A stretch of DNA of 64,000 bases, from positions 1-64,000 of the forward strand of contig CAWGTX010000010.1 in assembly GCA_963825585.1 (NCBI GenBank), read 5' to 3'. The stretch is from JAOUGY01 sp963825585 (lineage in GTDB: Bacteria > Actinomycetota > Acidimicrobiia > Spongiisociales > ZC4RG35). A program made the translations under genes and the position numbers. A model generated the notes under the pieces. It was not told the origin of the DNA, searched no databases, and saw only the letters and a program-made list of their open reading frames with translations. This document shows positions 1 through 7,370 of the stretch, one piece after another. The number at the start of each line of letters is the position of its first letter. Within the stretch, counting starts at the first letter, position 1.

Positions 1-204
1 AGACCCGGGGCGCCCCGTAGGTGTTCCGTGACCGCTGGTAGATGTCCCGGATCAGTCCGAGCAGCTCGATATCGGCCAGGTCACGGGCCGATGGCTTGTG
101 GTTCACCCAGGCGTAGAACGACGAACGAGGAACATCGAGAAGCTGACACATCCGCTTGACCGTGAACTCGGCTTGGTTGCTGTGACGAAGCGGAAGCGGA
201 TCAC
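1..204 (-). pseudogene. IS3-family transposase OrfB, 5' part, frameshifted
   Basis: Read leftwards from the GTG at 204, which overlaps the OrfA stop in the expected -1 frame, the protein starts VIRFRFVT and then leaves the family sequence and soon meets a stop. The recognisable OrfB sequence (AEFTVKRMCQLLDVPRSSFY, later RNTYGAPRV) is in another frame, open from about 184 to the window edge. One base therefore appears lost or gained near 184-190. The site has no slippery A-stretch, so I read it as a mutation and not as programmed frameshifting. The catalytic DDE part lies outside the window. Confidence 0.65.
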
Positions 205-497
205 CTCATCGTCTCTCGGGCGAAATACGCTGCTGCCCTCTTCAAGATCTCGGTGTCGGTTCGCAGCTGCATGTTCTCTTTGCGGAGCCGACGCAGCTCG
301 TCACGTTCGGACTCGCTCAATCCGTTCGGGTCACTGGCACGGACGGTGGCCCTCCGTTCAGCGTTGACCCAGTTCCACAACGTGCCCTCGGCGATCCCCA
401 ACGACCGGGCCACCTCGGCGATCGAACGTTCCGACGTCTTCACCAACTCCACAGCGTCACGCCGGAAAGGCTCCGGATACTTGTTTGGACGACCCAT
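201..497 (-). CDS. IS3-family transposase OrfA
   Basis: A 98-residue protein with a transposase_8-type helix-turn-helix in the first 50 residues (IAEVARSLGIAEGTLWNWV) and a leucine-rich coiled coil at about 60-90 (SERDELRRLRKENMQLRTD), the standard plan of IS3 OrfA, which binds the IS ends. The ATG at 497 gives the normal N-terminus MGRPNKYPEPFRRDAV, and the length is normal for the family. It ends ATGAGGTGATC, where the stop overlaps a GTG that probably began OrfB in the -1 frame. OrfA looks intact, but OrfB does not, so the element is unlikely to move by itself. Confidence 0.85.
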   Translation of the reverse strand: MGRPNKYPEPFRRDAVELVKTSERSIAEVARSLGIAEGTLWNWVNAERRATVRASDPNGLSESERDELRRLRKENMQLRTDTEILKRAAAYFARETMR

Positions 498-561
498 GAT
501 GGGCTCCTCCCCGTACCGGTCCCCCGCGTAATCAGGTGTCCAAGATCCCGGGTCACGATCA

Positions 562-888
562 AAAGGCCCCCAACAGCTTTGTCCCCCACGCAGTGGGGGA
601 AGGGGTCCCCACGACGAAGGAGCGGGGTAGGGGGGTTGAAAGCCCGCGAGATGAAGCTCTCCACACGTTCCGGAACCTGGCGTGGTCCCGCGAGAGGGAA
701 AGGCCCCCAACAGCTTTGTCCCCCACGCAGTGGGGGAAGGGTCCGTCCGGCGAGGCGCCGGGGCGACGAAGGAGCGGGGTAGGGGGGTCGAAAGCCCACA
801 GAGATTGAACTGTCGCACGTTGCCGGGACCGCGTGCATCATGCTCGCGAGGGAAACTTGGCCCCGCAACAGCTTTGTCCCCCACGCAG
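562..888. repeat. Tandem palindromic module array, left part
   Basis: Two full copies and the start of a third copy of a 137-158 bp module, beginning with CAACAGCTTTG at 571, 708 and 866. Each carries the hairpin CCCCCACGCAGTGGGGG, then GACGAAGGAGCGGGGTAGG, then an arm CCCGCGAG that pairs with CTCGCGAGGG further on, around a GTTCCGGAAC-type palindrome. Long open frames through it on both strands come from its composition; none has a protein-like sequence. The third copy is cut by an IS1380 element at 888/889. Confidence 0.85.
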
Positions 889-2552
889 CCTGGATATCCA
901 CCGATCGTCTGGTGATTGGGGGTGGTGTTTGACACGGGAAATGCCTCCTGACCTGGGACGATGATGCTGTCGAAAGGCGAGCATCGACCCGGGGACGGGA
1001 GGCACTTCCAGTGAGGCGAGTATGGCAGAACGTCGACCGTTTCGACGTGGTTTTCGACGAACCGAATCTGGTGGCGAGCGCGGGGCTGGTGACGGTGGCC
1101 ACGTTGACGGCCCGGCTGGGGCTGGAGCGGCTGATCGACCGGACGCTGCGTCTGACGGGACGGGTCGGGGGCGCCAATGCGGGCCGAAAGTGTTGACCCT
1201 GGTGGACACGCTGGTGGCGGGCGGATCGCATATCGATCATGCGGACATGCTGCGATCCGGTGACACCCGTCGGGTGTTGCCGTTTCGGGTAGCGGCACCC
1301 TCGACGTTGGGGACGTTCCTGCGATCGTTCACGTTCGGGCATGTCCGGCAGCTGGACGCCGTGATCGCCGAAACGCTGAGACGGGTGTGGGGGCTGGGAG
1401 CGGGACCTGGGGGCGACCGGCTGGTGATCGATGTCGACTCGACGATCTGCGAGGTGTACGGATACAACAAGCCGGGCGCCGCGTACGGCTACACCGGCGA
1501 GAAGGGCTACCACCCGTTGGTCGCATTCCGAGCCGATACCGGAGAAGTCCTCCACGTGCGTCTCCGGAAAGGGTCGTCACAGAAGGGCGACACCCGTTTC
1601 ATCGGAGAGCTGATCGCCCGGGTCCGGAGGGCGGGAGCAACTGGGGAGATCCTCCTAAGGGCCGACGCAGGGTTCTGGTCACGGAAAACGATCGACACCC
1701 GCGAACGTCTCGGGGTGTCGTACTCGATCACCGTCAACGCCAACCCGACAATCCGGGCAGCGATCGACGGAATCCCCGAGGCGGCGTGGGTTCGCACCGA
1801 CGACCCCGACGGCGGAGACGCCGAAGTGGCTTCCATCGCCTACGTCAGCAAAGGCACGGGACAAGCCCGGGATCGGCCCAAGACGGTGCGGCTGGTCGTC
1901 CGTCGGACCCGCATCATCGGAAAACAACCAGCTCTCTGGCCCGACTGGCGCCACCACGTCATCGCCACCAACCGCCCCGACGCCGACGTGACACTCGTCG
2001 ACCAACAACACCGCCACCACGCCGTGGTGGAACTCGCCATCCGGGACCTCAAACCAGGAGCCGGGCTCAACCACCTGCCCTCGGGGAACTTCTCCGCCAA
2101 CGGCGCCTGGGTCGCCTGCGCCGTGCTGGCCCACAACCTGATCCGCTGGACCGCCATCCTCGGAGACCCCGACACCCGGAACACCCTGGCCGTCGCGGCC
2201 ACCTTCCGAACCCAACTCGTCGCTCTCCCCGGACGGATCGTCAACCGGGCCGGACGGCTCACCCTGCGGCTCCCCACCCGACTGGCCCTGGGCCGGACGA
2301 TTCGACCGCATACTCACCCGAATCAGAGCCATCCCCCAACTCGCCTGAACCATCTGCCCAGCCCCAGCGCCCCCCAGCCCTCACAGGCACGGCGCCAGCA
2401 CGCCCAAACACCCCCAAGTGCCGTCACCCCACCCGACCAGGCCAGCATCACCCCACGCCCACCCGAAACGTCGCCCACCCCCACCACGCCCGACCACCCC
2501 GCCGACCACCCCCCCAACGATCAACACGCTGACGACGATCGGTGGATCCAGG
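889..2552 (+). mobile_element. IS1380-family element, copy 1
   Basis: A 1664-bp element bounded by inverted repeats: the left end starts CCTGGATATCCACCGATCG, and the right end is the complement of CCTGGATCCACCGATCGT. A 5-bp duplication CGCAG flanks it (884-888 and 2553-2557). Length, terminal CC and one large transposase gene fit the IS1380 family. The insertion sits in the loop of the CCCCCACGCAGTGGGGG hairpin of the palindromic module. The transposase gene has two frameshifts, so this copy is probably dead unless copy 2 acts in trans. Confidence 0.9.
1011..2348 (+). pseudogene. IS1380-family transposase with two compensating frameshifts
   Basis: Aligned with the intact copy at 2960-4297, this gene has the same total length (1338 bp) but lacks one base near 1186 (frame lost after RVGGANAG) and has one extra base near 2278 (frame restored before WPWAGRFDRILTR and the stop). 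The 1090 bp between the shifts keeps the full sequence, including LVIDVDSTICEV and LRADAGFWSRKT. The product would end at about 61 residues. Selection has not yet eroded the middle, so the damage looks recent. Confidence 0.85.
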
Positions 2553-2840
2553 CGCAGTGGGGGAAGGGGCCCCCGCGACGAAGGAGCGGGGTAGGGGGGT
2601 TGAAAGCCCGCGAGATGAACTCTCCACACGTTCCGGAACGCGTCATCATGCTCGCGAGGGAAAGGCCCCCAACAGCTTTGTCCCCCACGCAGTGGGGGAA
2701 GGGTCCGTCCGGCGAGGCGCCGGGGCGACGAAGGAGCGGGGTAGGGGGGTCGAAAGCCCGCGAGATGAACCTCACGCGTTCCGGAACGCGTCATCATGCT
2801 CGCGAGGGAAAGGCCCCCAACAGCTTTGTCCCCCACGCAG
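2553..2840. repeat. Tandem palindromic module array, middle part
   Basis: Between the two IS1380 copies lies the remainder of the module interrupted at 888 (resuming at CGCAGTGGGGG), one complete module (CAACAGCTTTG at 2670) and the start of another (2818), which is cut by copy 2 at 2840/2841. Inside each module GCGTTCCGGAACGC is a perfect 14-bp palindrome, and GCCCGCGAGATGA pairs imperfectly with the TCATGCTCGCGAGGG stretch that follows. Confidence 0.85.
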
Positions 2841-4495
2841 CCTGGATCCACCGATCGTCTGGTGATTGGGGGTGGTGTTTGACACGGGAAATGCCTCCTG
2901 ACCTGGGACGATGAGGCTGTCAAAGGCGACCATCGACCCGGGAACGGGAGGCATTTCCAGTGAGGCCAGTTTGCCAGAACATCGACCGTTTCGACGTGGT
3001 TTTCGACGAACCGAATCTGGTAGCGAACGCGGGGCTGGTCACGGTGGCCACGTTGACTGCCCGGCTTGGTCTGGAACGGCTGATCGACCGGACGCTGCGT
3101 CTGACCGGACGGGTCGGCGGCGCCAATCCCGGTTCGAAAGTGTTGACCCTGGTCCACACGCTGGTGGCGGGTGGATCCCATATCGATCATGCCGACATGC
3201 TCCGATCCGGTGACACCCGTCGGGTGTTGCCGTTCCGGGTAGCAGCACCCTCGACGTTGGGGACGTTCCTCCGGTCGTTCACGTTTGGTCATGTCCGCCA
3301 GCTCGACGCCGTGATCGCCGAAACATTGAAACGGGTGTGGCAGTTGGGAGTGGGACCCGGCGGTGACCGTCTGGTGATCGATATCGACTCGACCATCTGC
3401 GAGGTCCACGGATACAACAAACAGGGCGCCGCGTACGGATACACCGGTGAGAAGGGATACCACCCGTTGATCGCGTCCCGGGCCGACACCGGAGAAGTCC
3501 TCCACGTCCGTCTCCGGAAAGGATCGTCTCAGAAGGGCAACACCCGTTTCATCGGAGAGGTCATCGCCCGGGTCCGGAGAGCGGGCGCCACCGGCGAGAT
3601 CCTCCTCAGGGCCGATTCGGGGTTCTGGTCACGGAAAACACTCGACACCCTCGAACGTCTCGGCGTGTCGTACTCGATCACCATCAGCACCAACCCGACA
3701 ATCCGTACAGCAATCGACCACATCCCCGACACGGCATGGGTTCAGACCGTCTACCCCGACGGCGGACACGCCGAAGTGGCCTCCTTCGCCTACGTCAGCA
3801 AAGGCAAAGGACAAGACCGACATCCGCCCAAAACCGTGCGGATGATCGTGCGTCGGACCCGCCTCACCGGAAAACAAGCCGCTCTCTTCCCCGACTACCA
3901 ACACCACATTTTCGTCACCAACCGCCCCGACACCGACCTGACACTCATCGACCAACAACACCGCCACCACGCCGTCGTGGAACTCGCCGTCCGCGACCTC
4001 AAACAAGGAGCCGGGCTCTCCCACCTCCCCTCCGGGAACTTCTCCGCCAACGGCGCCTGGCTCGCCTGCGCCGCCCTCGCCCACAACCTCATCCGCTGGA
4101 CCACCCTCCTCGGCGACCCCGCCAGCCGGAACACCCTCACCGTCGCCGCCACCTTCCGAACCCAACTCGTCGCCCTCCCCGGACGCATCGTCAACCGAGC
4201 CGGACGCCTCACCCTCCGGCTCCCCACCAACTGGCCCTGGGCCGGCCGACTCCACCAGATACTCACCCGACTCAGAGCCATCCCCCAACTCGCCTAACCA
4301 TCCGCCCAGCCCCAACACCCCCCAGCCCTCACAGGCACGGCGCCAGCACGCCCCAAACACCCCCAAGTGCCGTCACACCACCCAACCAGCCCAGCATCAC
4401 CCCACCCCCACCCAAATCTCCCACCCCCCACCCCACGCCCTCCACCCCCCAACCCCCCCAACGATCAAACGCTGAGGCCGATCGGTGGATCCAGG
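2841..4495 (+). mobile_element. IS1380-family element, copy 2
   Basis: A 1655-bp element with left end CCTGGATCCACCGATCGTC and its inverted copy at the right end (4478-4495). CGCAG occurs on both sides (2836-2840 and 4496-4500), exactly as for copy 1 and at the same point in the repeat hairpin. The two copies are in the same orientation, 288 bp apart, and differ by scattered substitutions, so they are not products of one very recent duplication. The transposase is intact. Confidence 0.9.
2960..4297 (+). CDS. IS1380-family transposase
   Basis: A 445-residue DDE transposase (DDE_Tnp_1 type). The first acidic residues lie in LVIDIDSTICEVHG (about 136-150), followed by AAYGYTGEKGYHPL, a region LLRADSGFWSRKTLDTLERL (about 217-236) and, near the C-terminus, the conserved E-x-x-x-R-D-LK stretch VVELAVRDLKQGAGLSHLPS with FSANGAWLACAALAHNLIRW. 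Length is normal for IS1380. It starts at the ATG behind GGAGGCATTTCCAGTG. It is the likely source of activity for both copies. Confidence 0.9.
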   Translation: MRPVCQNIDRFDVVFDEPNLVANAGLVTVATLTARLGLERLIDRTLRLTGRVGGANPGSKVLTLVHTLVAGGSHIDHADMLRSGDTRRVLPFRVAAPSTLGTFLRSFTFGHVRQLDAVIAETLKRVWQLGVGPGGDRLVIDIDSTICEVHGYNKQGAAYGYTGEKGYHPLIASRADTGEVLHVRLRKGSSQKGNTRFIGEVIARVRRAGATGEILLRADSGFWSRKTLDTLERLGVSYSITISTNPTIRTAIDHIPDTAWVQTVYPDGGHAEVASFAYVSKGKGQDRHPPKTVRMIVRRTRLTGKQAALFPDYQHHIFVTNRPDTDLTLIDQQHRHHAVVELAVRDLKQGAGLSHLPSGNFSANGAWLACAALAHNLIRWTTLLGDPASRNTLTVAATFRTQLVALPGRIVNRAGRLTLRLPTNWPWAGRLHQILTRLRAIPQLA

Positions 4496-4663
4496 CGCAG
4501 TGGGGGAAGGGTCCGTCCGGCGAAGCGCCGGAGCGACGAAGGAGCGGGGTAGGGGGGTTGAAAGCCCGCGAGATGAACTCTCCACACGTTCCGGAACACG
4601 TCATCATGCTCGCGAGGGAAAGGCCCCCCCTACCCCGCTCGTTCCTCGCGGGGGCCCCTTCCC
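4496..4663. repeat. Palindromic module, right part
   Basis: The module interrupted by copy 2 resumes at CGCAGTGGGGG and runs through GAGCGGGGTAGG, CCCGCGAGATGAAC and GCTCGCGAGGG. At about 4622 it meets an inverted stretch (CCCCCTACCCCGCTCGTTCC) that mirrors the first half, so the whole unit is a large imperfect palindrome. It then passes into the tandem array of the second hairpin type. Confidence 0.75.
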
Positions 4664-4958
4664 CCTCTCGCAAGCTCGAGGGGGACAAAGCGGTACCTCC
4701 CCCCCCTCGCAAGCTCGAGGGAGACAAAGCGGTACCTCCCCCCCCTCGCAAGCTCGAGGGAGACAAAGCGGTACCTCCCCCCCTCGCAAGCTCGAGGGGG
4801 ACAAAGCGGTACCTCCCCCCCTCGCAAGCTCGAGGGAGACAAAGCGGTACCTCCCCCCCCTCGCAAGCTCGAGGGAGACAAAGCGGTACCTCCCCCCCTC
4901 GCAAGCTCGAGGGGGACAAAGCGGTACCTCCCCCTCTCGCAAGCTCGAGGGAGACAAG
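4664..4958. repeat. Tandem array of a 38-40 bp unit, about eight copies
   Basis: Seven complete units and one partial unit of CTCGCAAGCTCGAGG(G/A)GACAAAGCGGTACCTCCCCC. The core is one side and the loop of the dispersed hairpin CCCCCTCGAGCTTGCGAGAGGGGG. Units vary mainly in the C-run length and in one G/A. There are no unique spacers, so it is not a CRISPR array. It reads as local amplification of a dispersed palindrome and ends just before the DUF559 gene. Confidence 0.85.
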
Positions 4959-4995
4959 AGACGTTTCTGTCACACCCTCCGGGCAGATTCTCGCC

Positions 4996-5349
4996 ATGAC
5001 TCGACAGAACTTGTCTTCGACGACTCGGCGGGCGCGTGCGTTCCGACGTTCGATGACGGAAGCAGAGGCGTACTTGTGGTCGGAGCTCCGACGGCGCACG
5101 GTGGGGTGCAAGTACCGACGGCAGTATCCGATCGGGCCGTACTTCGCGGACTTCGTGTGTATCCGGCATCGACTGGTGGTCGAATGTGACGGCGGTCAGC
5201 ATGACGAAAGCGCTCACGATCTCCGCCGCGATGCCTTCCTTCACTCGCAGGGCTGGCAGGTGGTTCGGTTCTGGAACAACCACGTGATCGGTGACATAAC
5301 CGGGGTCGTGAATACGGTTATCGGGCGGTGCCTGGAAGCCGAGCGATGA
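4996..5349 (+). CDS. DUF559 domain protein (Vsr/restriction-endonuclease-like fold)
   Basis: A 117-residue protein matching the DUF559 family, whose fold resembles the very-short-patch-repair and PD-(D/E)XK nucleases. Seen: RAFRRSMTEAEAYLWSELRR near the start, YPIGPYFADFVCIRHRLVVE (acidic residues at about 52 and 63), then ECDGGQHD (63-70) and GWQVVRFWNNHVI near the end. The family is widespread and usually of unknown biological role. The ATG at 4996 gives the usual family N-terminus; no good Shine-Dalgarno is seen. The gene directly follows a tandem repeat array and converges with a truncated hydrolase. Confidence 0.85.
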   Translation: MTRQNLSSTTRRARAFRRSMTEAEAYLWSELRRRTVGCKYRRQYPIGPYFADFVCIRHRLVVECDGGQHDESAHDLRRDAFLHSQGWQVVRFWNNHVIGDITGVVNTVIGRCLEAER

Positions 5350-5622
5350 AGCCGGCGACCATGGCCAGGAATCCCGGCGCCAGCTGCGATGTCCGGTCGA
5401 CTCCGTCGGCGGGCTGCCCGGCTTGTCGTGGGTCAGCACCACTGCTCCACAGTCGGCGATCCGCTCGGGCCAGCCGCCCCAGTCGTCGTAGGCGCCGTCG
5501 CCGGACCCGTCCACCAGGACGATTCCGGGCAGCGGACCGGCGAGGTCGGGCATCCAGATTCCGGCGCGCACTTCTCCGACTGCTGTCGGGATGGCACATT
5601 CTCGGAGGAGGCGCGTCGTCAC
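5350..5622 (-). pseudogene. Alpha/beta hydrolase, N-terminal fragment
   Basis: Starts at a GTG (5622) that overlaps the ArsR stop as GTGA, so the two formed an operon. The first 75 or so residues match small alpha/beta hydrolases (PGIVLVDGSGDGAYDDWGGW, then VVLTHDKPGS), but the sequence leaves the family just after the DKPG motif. The nucleophile elbow and the rest of the catalytic domain are absent. The DUF559 gene occupies the downstream side in the opposite direction. I read it as a truncated remnant; its original substrate is unknown. Confidence 0.6.
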
Positions 5623-6191
5623 ATGGTCTCGCTTTCGTCGGCCTTCGACTGCTCGTCGAGATCGATTGGGGTGGCTCCGAGCACGACCCGGACGATGCGG
5701 GCGTCGACGGGCACCGTGCGGCGGTCTGACAGGCGCTCGACGTACGGGGCAATCACATTGCGGAGTTGTGCTCCCAGCTCGTCGAGCTCGGCGGCGGTCA
5801 TGGGCAACGACGCTCCTCCGAAGAAGGCGGCTTCGACCCAGGCCGGATCCCGGTGGTGACGGGTGCTGATCCATTCGAGTCGTCGGTCGGCTTCCCGCTG
5901 CACCATCACCCGGTCGAGTTGTGCTGTGGCGGGCTCGTCGTCGGGCGCAGACCAGGACTGTTCGAGGTCGACCAGACGCCACGGGCGCGCCCGACCGTCT
6001 CCGTCGGACTCGGCCCTCTCCACGAACCCGTATCGTTCGAGCTGTCGGAGATGAAACGAGCAGGTCGCCTGACTGAGGCCGAGTCTCCGCCCGCACTCGG
6101 CCGCCGTCGCCGGTTGGATGGCGACCAGCACGCCGAGCAGATCCAGCCGGATCGGATGCGCCAACGCTCGGATCGCTTGCGGATCGGTCAC
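5619..6191 (-). CDS. ArsR-family transcriptional regulator
   Basis: A 190-residue protein. Residues 1-80 form a winged helix-turn-helix of ArsR type (AIRALAHPIRLDLLGVLV, then AAECGRRLGLSQATCSFHLR as the recognition region); the C-terminal half is helical and of a kind seen in actinobacterial regulators with an extra ligand domain. No cysteine metal box is visible, so I do not infer metal sensing. The GTG at 6191 is chosen because a clear promoter with its own palindrome ends a few bases upstream. The regulator probably controls itself and the truncated hydrolase behind it. Confidence 0.85.
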   Translation of the reverse strand: MTDPQAIRALAHPIRLDLLGVLVAIQPATAAECGRRLGLSQATCSFHLRQLERYGFVERAESDGDGRARPWRLVDLEQSWSAPDDEPATAQLDRVMVQREADRRLEWISTRHHRDPAWVEAAFFGGASLPMTAAELDELGAQLRNVIAPYVERLSDRRTVPVDARIVRVVLGATPIDLDEQSKADESETM

Positions 6192-6197
6192 CTTCAG

Positions 6198-6233
6198 GAT
6201 GTCAAAGATATCTTTGACATCCGCCAATGTCAA
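6198..6233 (-). promoter_or_regulatory. ArsR gene promoter with overlapping perfect palindrome
   Basis: On the minus strand: -35 TTGACA (6233-6228), 17-base spacer, -10 TATCTT (6210-6205), then the GTG at 6191. A perfect 24-bp palindrome, half-site GATGTCAAAGAT, fills 6198-6221, covering part of the spacer and the -10. This placement fits a repressor operator, presumably for the ArsR-type protein it precedes. Confidence 0.8.
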
Positions 6234-6270
6234 CGCTGTGGGATGGGCACCACGGTTGGAGAAAAGAGCT

Positions 6271-6302
6271 TTGTCCCCCTCGAGCTTGCGAGAGGGGGAC
6301 AA
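6271..6302. repeat. Dispersed hairpin repeat (type A)
   Basis: TTGTCCCCCTCGAG followed by CTTGCGAGAGGGGGACAA, a near-perfect stem of about 12 bp with one unpaired A. It lies in the divergent gap between the ArsR gene and an ABM gene, so here it cannot be a terminator for either. The same unit recurs at 16909, 43543, 55670, 55709 and 62804. Confidence 0.85.
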
Positions 6303-6341
6303 GAGTGCACACCCGTTCCTGCCGCCTGCAATGATCGGTCC

Positions 6342-6659
6342 ATGTGGATCGTTGTGTGGACCTACCGGGTTGCTCCTGAGAATCGTTCGGAGTTCGAGGT
6401 GGCCTACGGACCCGACGGCGACTGGGTCCAGCTGTTCTCTGAGGGGTATGGGTTCGTGGGCACCGAGCTGTTCACCTCGGGCGATGGCGGTGGCCACTAT
6501 CTGACCATCGACCGCTGGGAGTCTCAGGCGGTGTGGGAGGCGTTCATGCGCAGGCACGGGTCTGCCTACGAGGCGTTGGATACGGGTCTGGAGCACCTGG
6601 TCGCTTCTGAGATGATGGTGTTCAGCGGTTCGAGTACCGGAGAGGACGCGTTCCCGTGA
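6342..6659 (+). CDS. ABM-domain (antibiotic biosynthesis monooxygenase-like) protein
   Basis: A 105-residue protein of the dimeric ferredoxin-like ABM fold: first strand VVWTYRVAPENRSEFE, middle GYGFVGTELFTSG, third strand YLTIDRWESQAVWEAFMRRH. Members range from quinone-forming monooxygenases to small proteins of unknown substrate, and nothing here singles out one. ATG at 6342; it stands alone, with a hairpin repeat upstream. Confidence 0.75.
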   Translation: MWIVVWTYRVAPENRSEFEVAYGPDGDWVQLFSEGYGFVGTELFTSGDGGGHYLTIDRWESQAVWEAFMRRHGSAYEALDTGLEHLVASEMMVFSGSSTGEDAFP

Positions 6660-6710
6660 GGGTCACTGCTGTCGGCTGATCTCGGCGACCCGCAGGGGGG
6701 GCGTTTCCGA

Positions 6711-7325
6711 TCACACGTTCCAGTTCGGTGATCGGTTCGGCTTCGGCTCCCTGGGTGCACGAAACCTCAAGGCTCGGCGAAGGGCCAGTGCCCAGGCGAT
6801 CCATGCGGCCACCAGCATCATCGAAATCGGGATCTGCAACCAGGCGAATCGATGGGGACCCGCCGCCAGGTACCCGACGAACGCTGCCCCGGTCGCGACC
6901 ACCGCCGCCGCCATCTTGCCGGCCACGTGCAGCAGCTCCCGGATGCCGCGCCTCTGGGCGGGCGGGGTTCGACGCATGCGCCCCACATACAGGATCAGGC
7001 CGATGAACAGCGCCTGGGGCAGAAGGGCCACCGCCCATCCGATCAGCGGGAGCCACGACCGGTAGACGAGTTCGTCCGACGATCCGATGCAGTCCCAGGC
7101 CCAGAAGTGCAGCTCCACCGAGTCGGGAGCGCCATACGGTTCTCCGATCCGGGCACCACACTTCTCCGCTTGGTCGCGTCTCTGTCCCCCCACCCCATGG
7201 CGCACGATCGCCATCCACAACACCATCGCCCAGGCGCTGGCCCCGGCGGCGGTGAGCCACACCACGGCGGCTGCCACCCGCTTCAGCGCGTCGGCGCTCG
7301 AACCGTCTCCCTGTCCCACGATCAC
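6711..7325 (-). CDS. Four-helix membrane protein of unknown function
   Basis: A 204-residue protein with about four hydrophobic helices: 18-38 (AAVVWLTAAGASAWAMVLWM), 91-113 (WLPLIGWAVALLPQALFIGL), 133-150 and 160-180. Two cysteines (CGARIGEPYG and WDCIGSS) lie in the first loop, which may be exported. I recognise no family. It is separated from its neighbours by short gaps and shows no operon partner. Confidence 0.6.
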   Translation of the reverse strand: MIVGQGDGSSADALKRVAAAVVWLTAAGASAWAMVLWMAIVRHGVGGQRRDQAEKCGARIGEPYGAPDSVELHFWAWDCIGSSDELVYRSWLPLIGWAVALLPQALFIGLILYVGRMRRTPPAQRRGIRELLHVAGKMAAAVVATGAAFVGYLAAGPHRFAWLQIPISMMLVAAWIAWALALRRALRFRAPREPKPNRSPNWNV

Positions 7326-7370
7326 ATGTTGACCGTCGACTGCCGCCGGTCAACACCATGGTCGCTGGGT

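Larger units (their letters stand above)
1..561 (-). mobile_element. IS3-type insertion sequence, one end only
   Basis: The window opens inside an IS3-type element transcribed leftwards. On the minus strand its outer end reads TGATCGTGACCCGGGATCTT, so the tip is near position 561; the other end lies outside the window. It carries OrfA and the beginning of a frameshifted OrfB. Directly beyond the tip the sequence continues AAAGGCCCCC, which is the junction found inside the neighbouring palindromic module, so the element seems to have landed in that repeat. No target duplication can be checked because the far end is missing. Confidence 0.75.

Noticed and set aside
201..1555. Long minus-strand open frames of about 365-370 codons across the IS/repeat junction
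   Set aside because: They run through the palindromic modules and the antisense side of the transposase. The only protein-like part is the IS3 OrfA at 201-497.
2381..3505. 374-codon minus-strand frame
   Set aside because: Antisense to the intact IS1380 transposase and its repeats; no motif, composition follows the opposite strand.
4664..4958. CRISPR array
   Set aside because: Units are contiguous, with no unique spacers; no cas gene is present.
4630..6096. 488-codon minus-strand frame over the tandem array and the hydrolase fragment
   Set aside because: Only about 5350-5622 resembles a protein; the rest is antisense to DUF559 and the repeat array.
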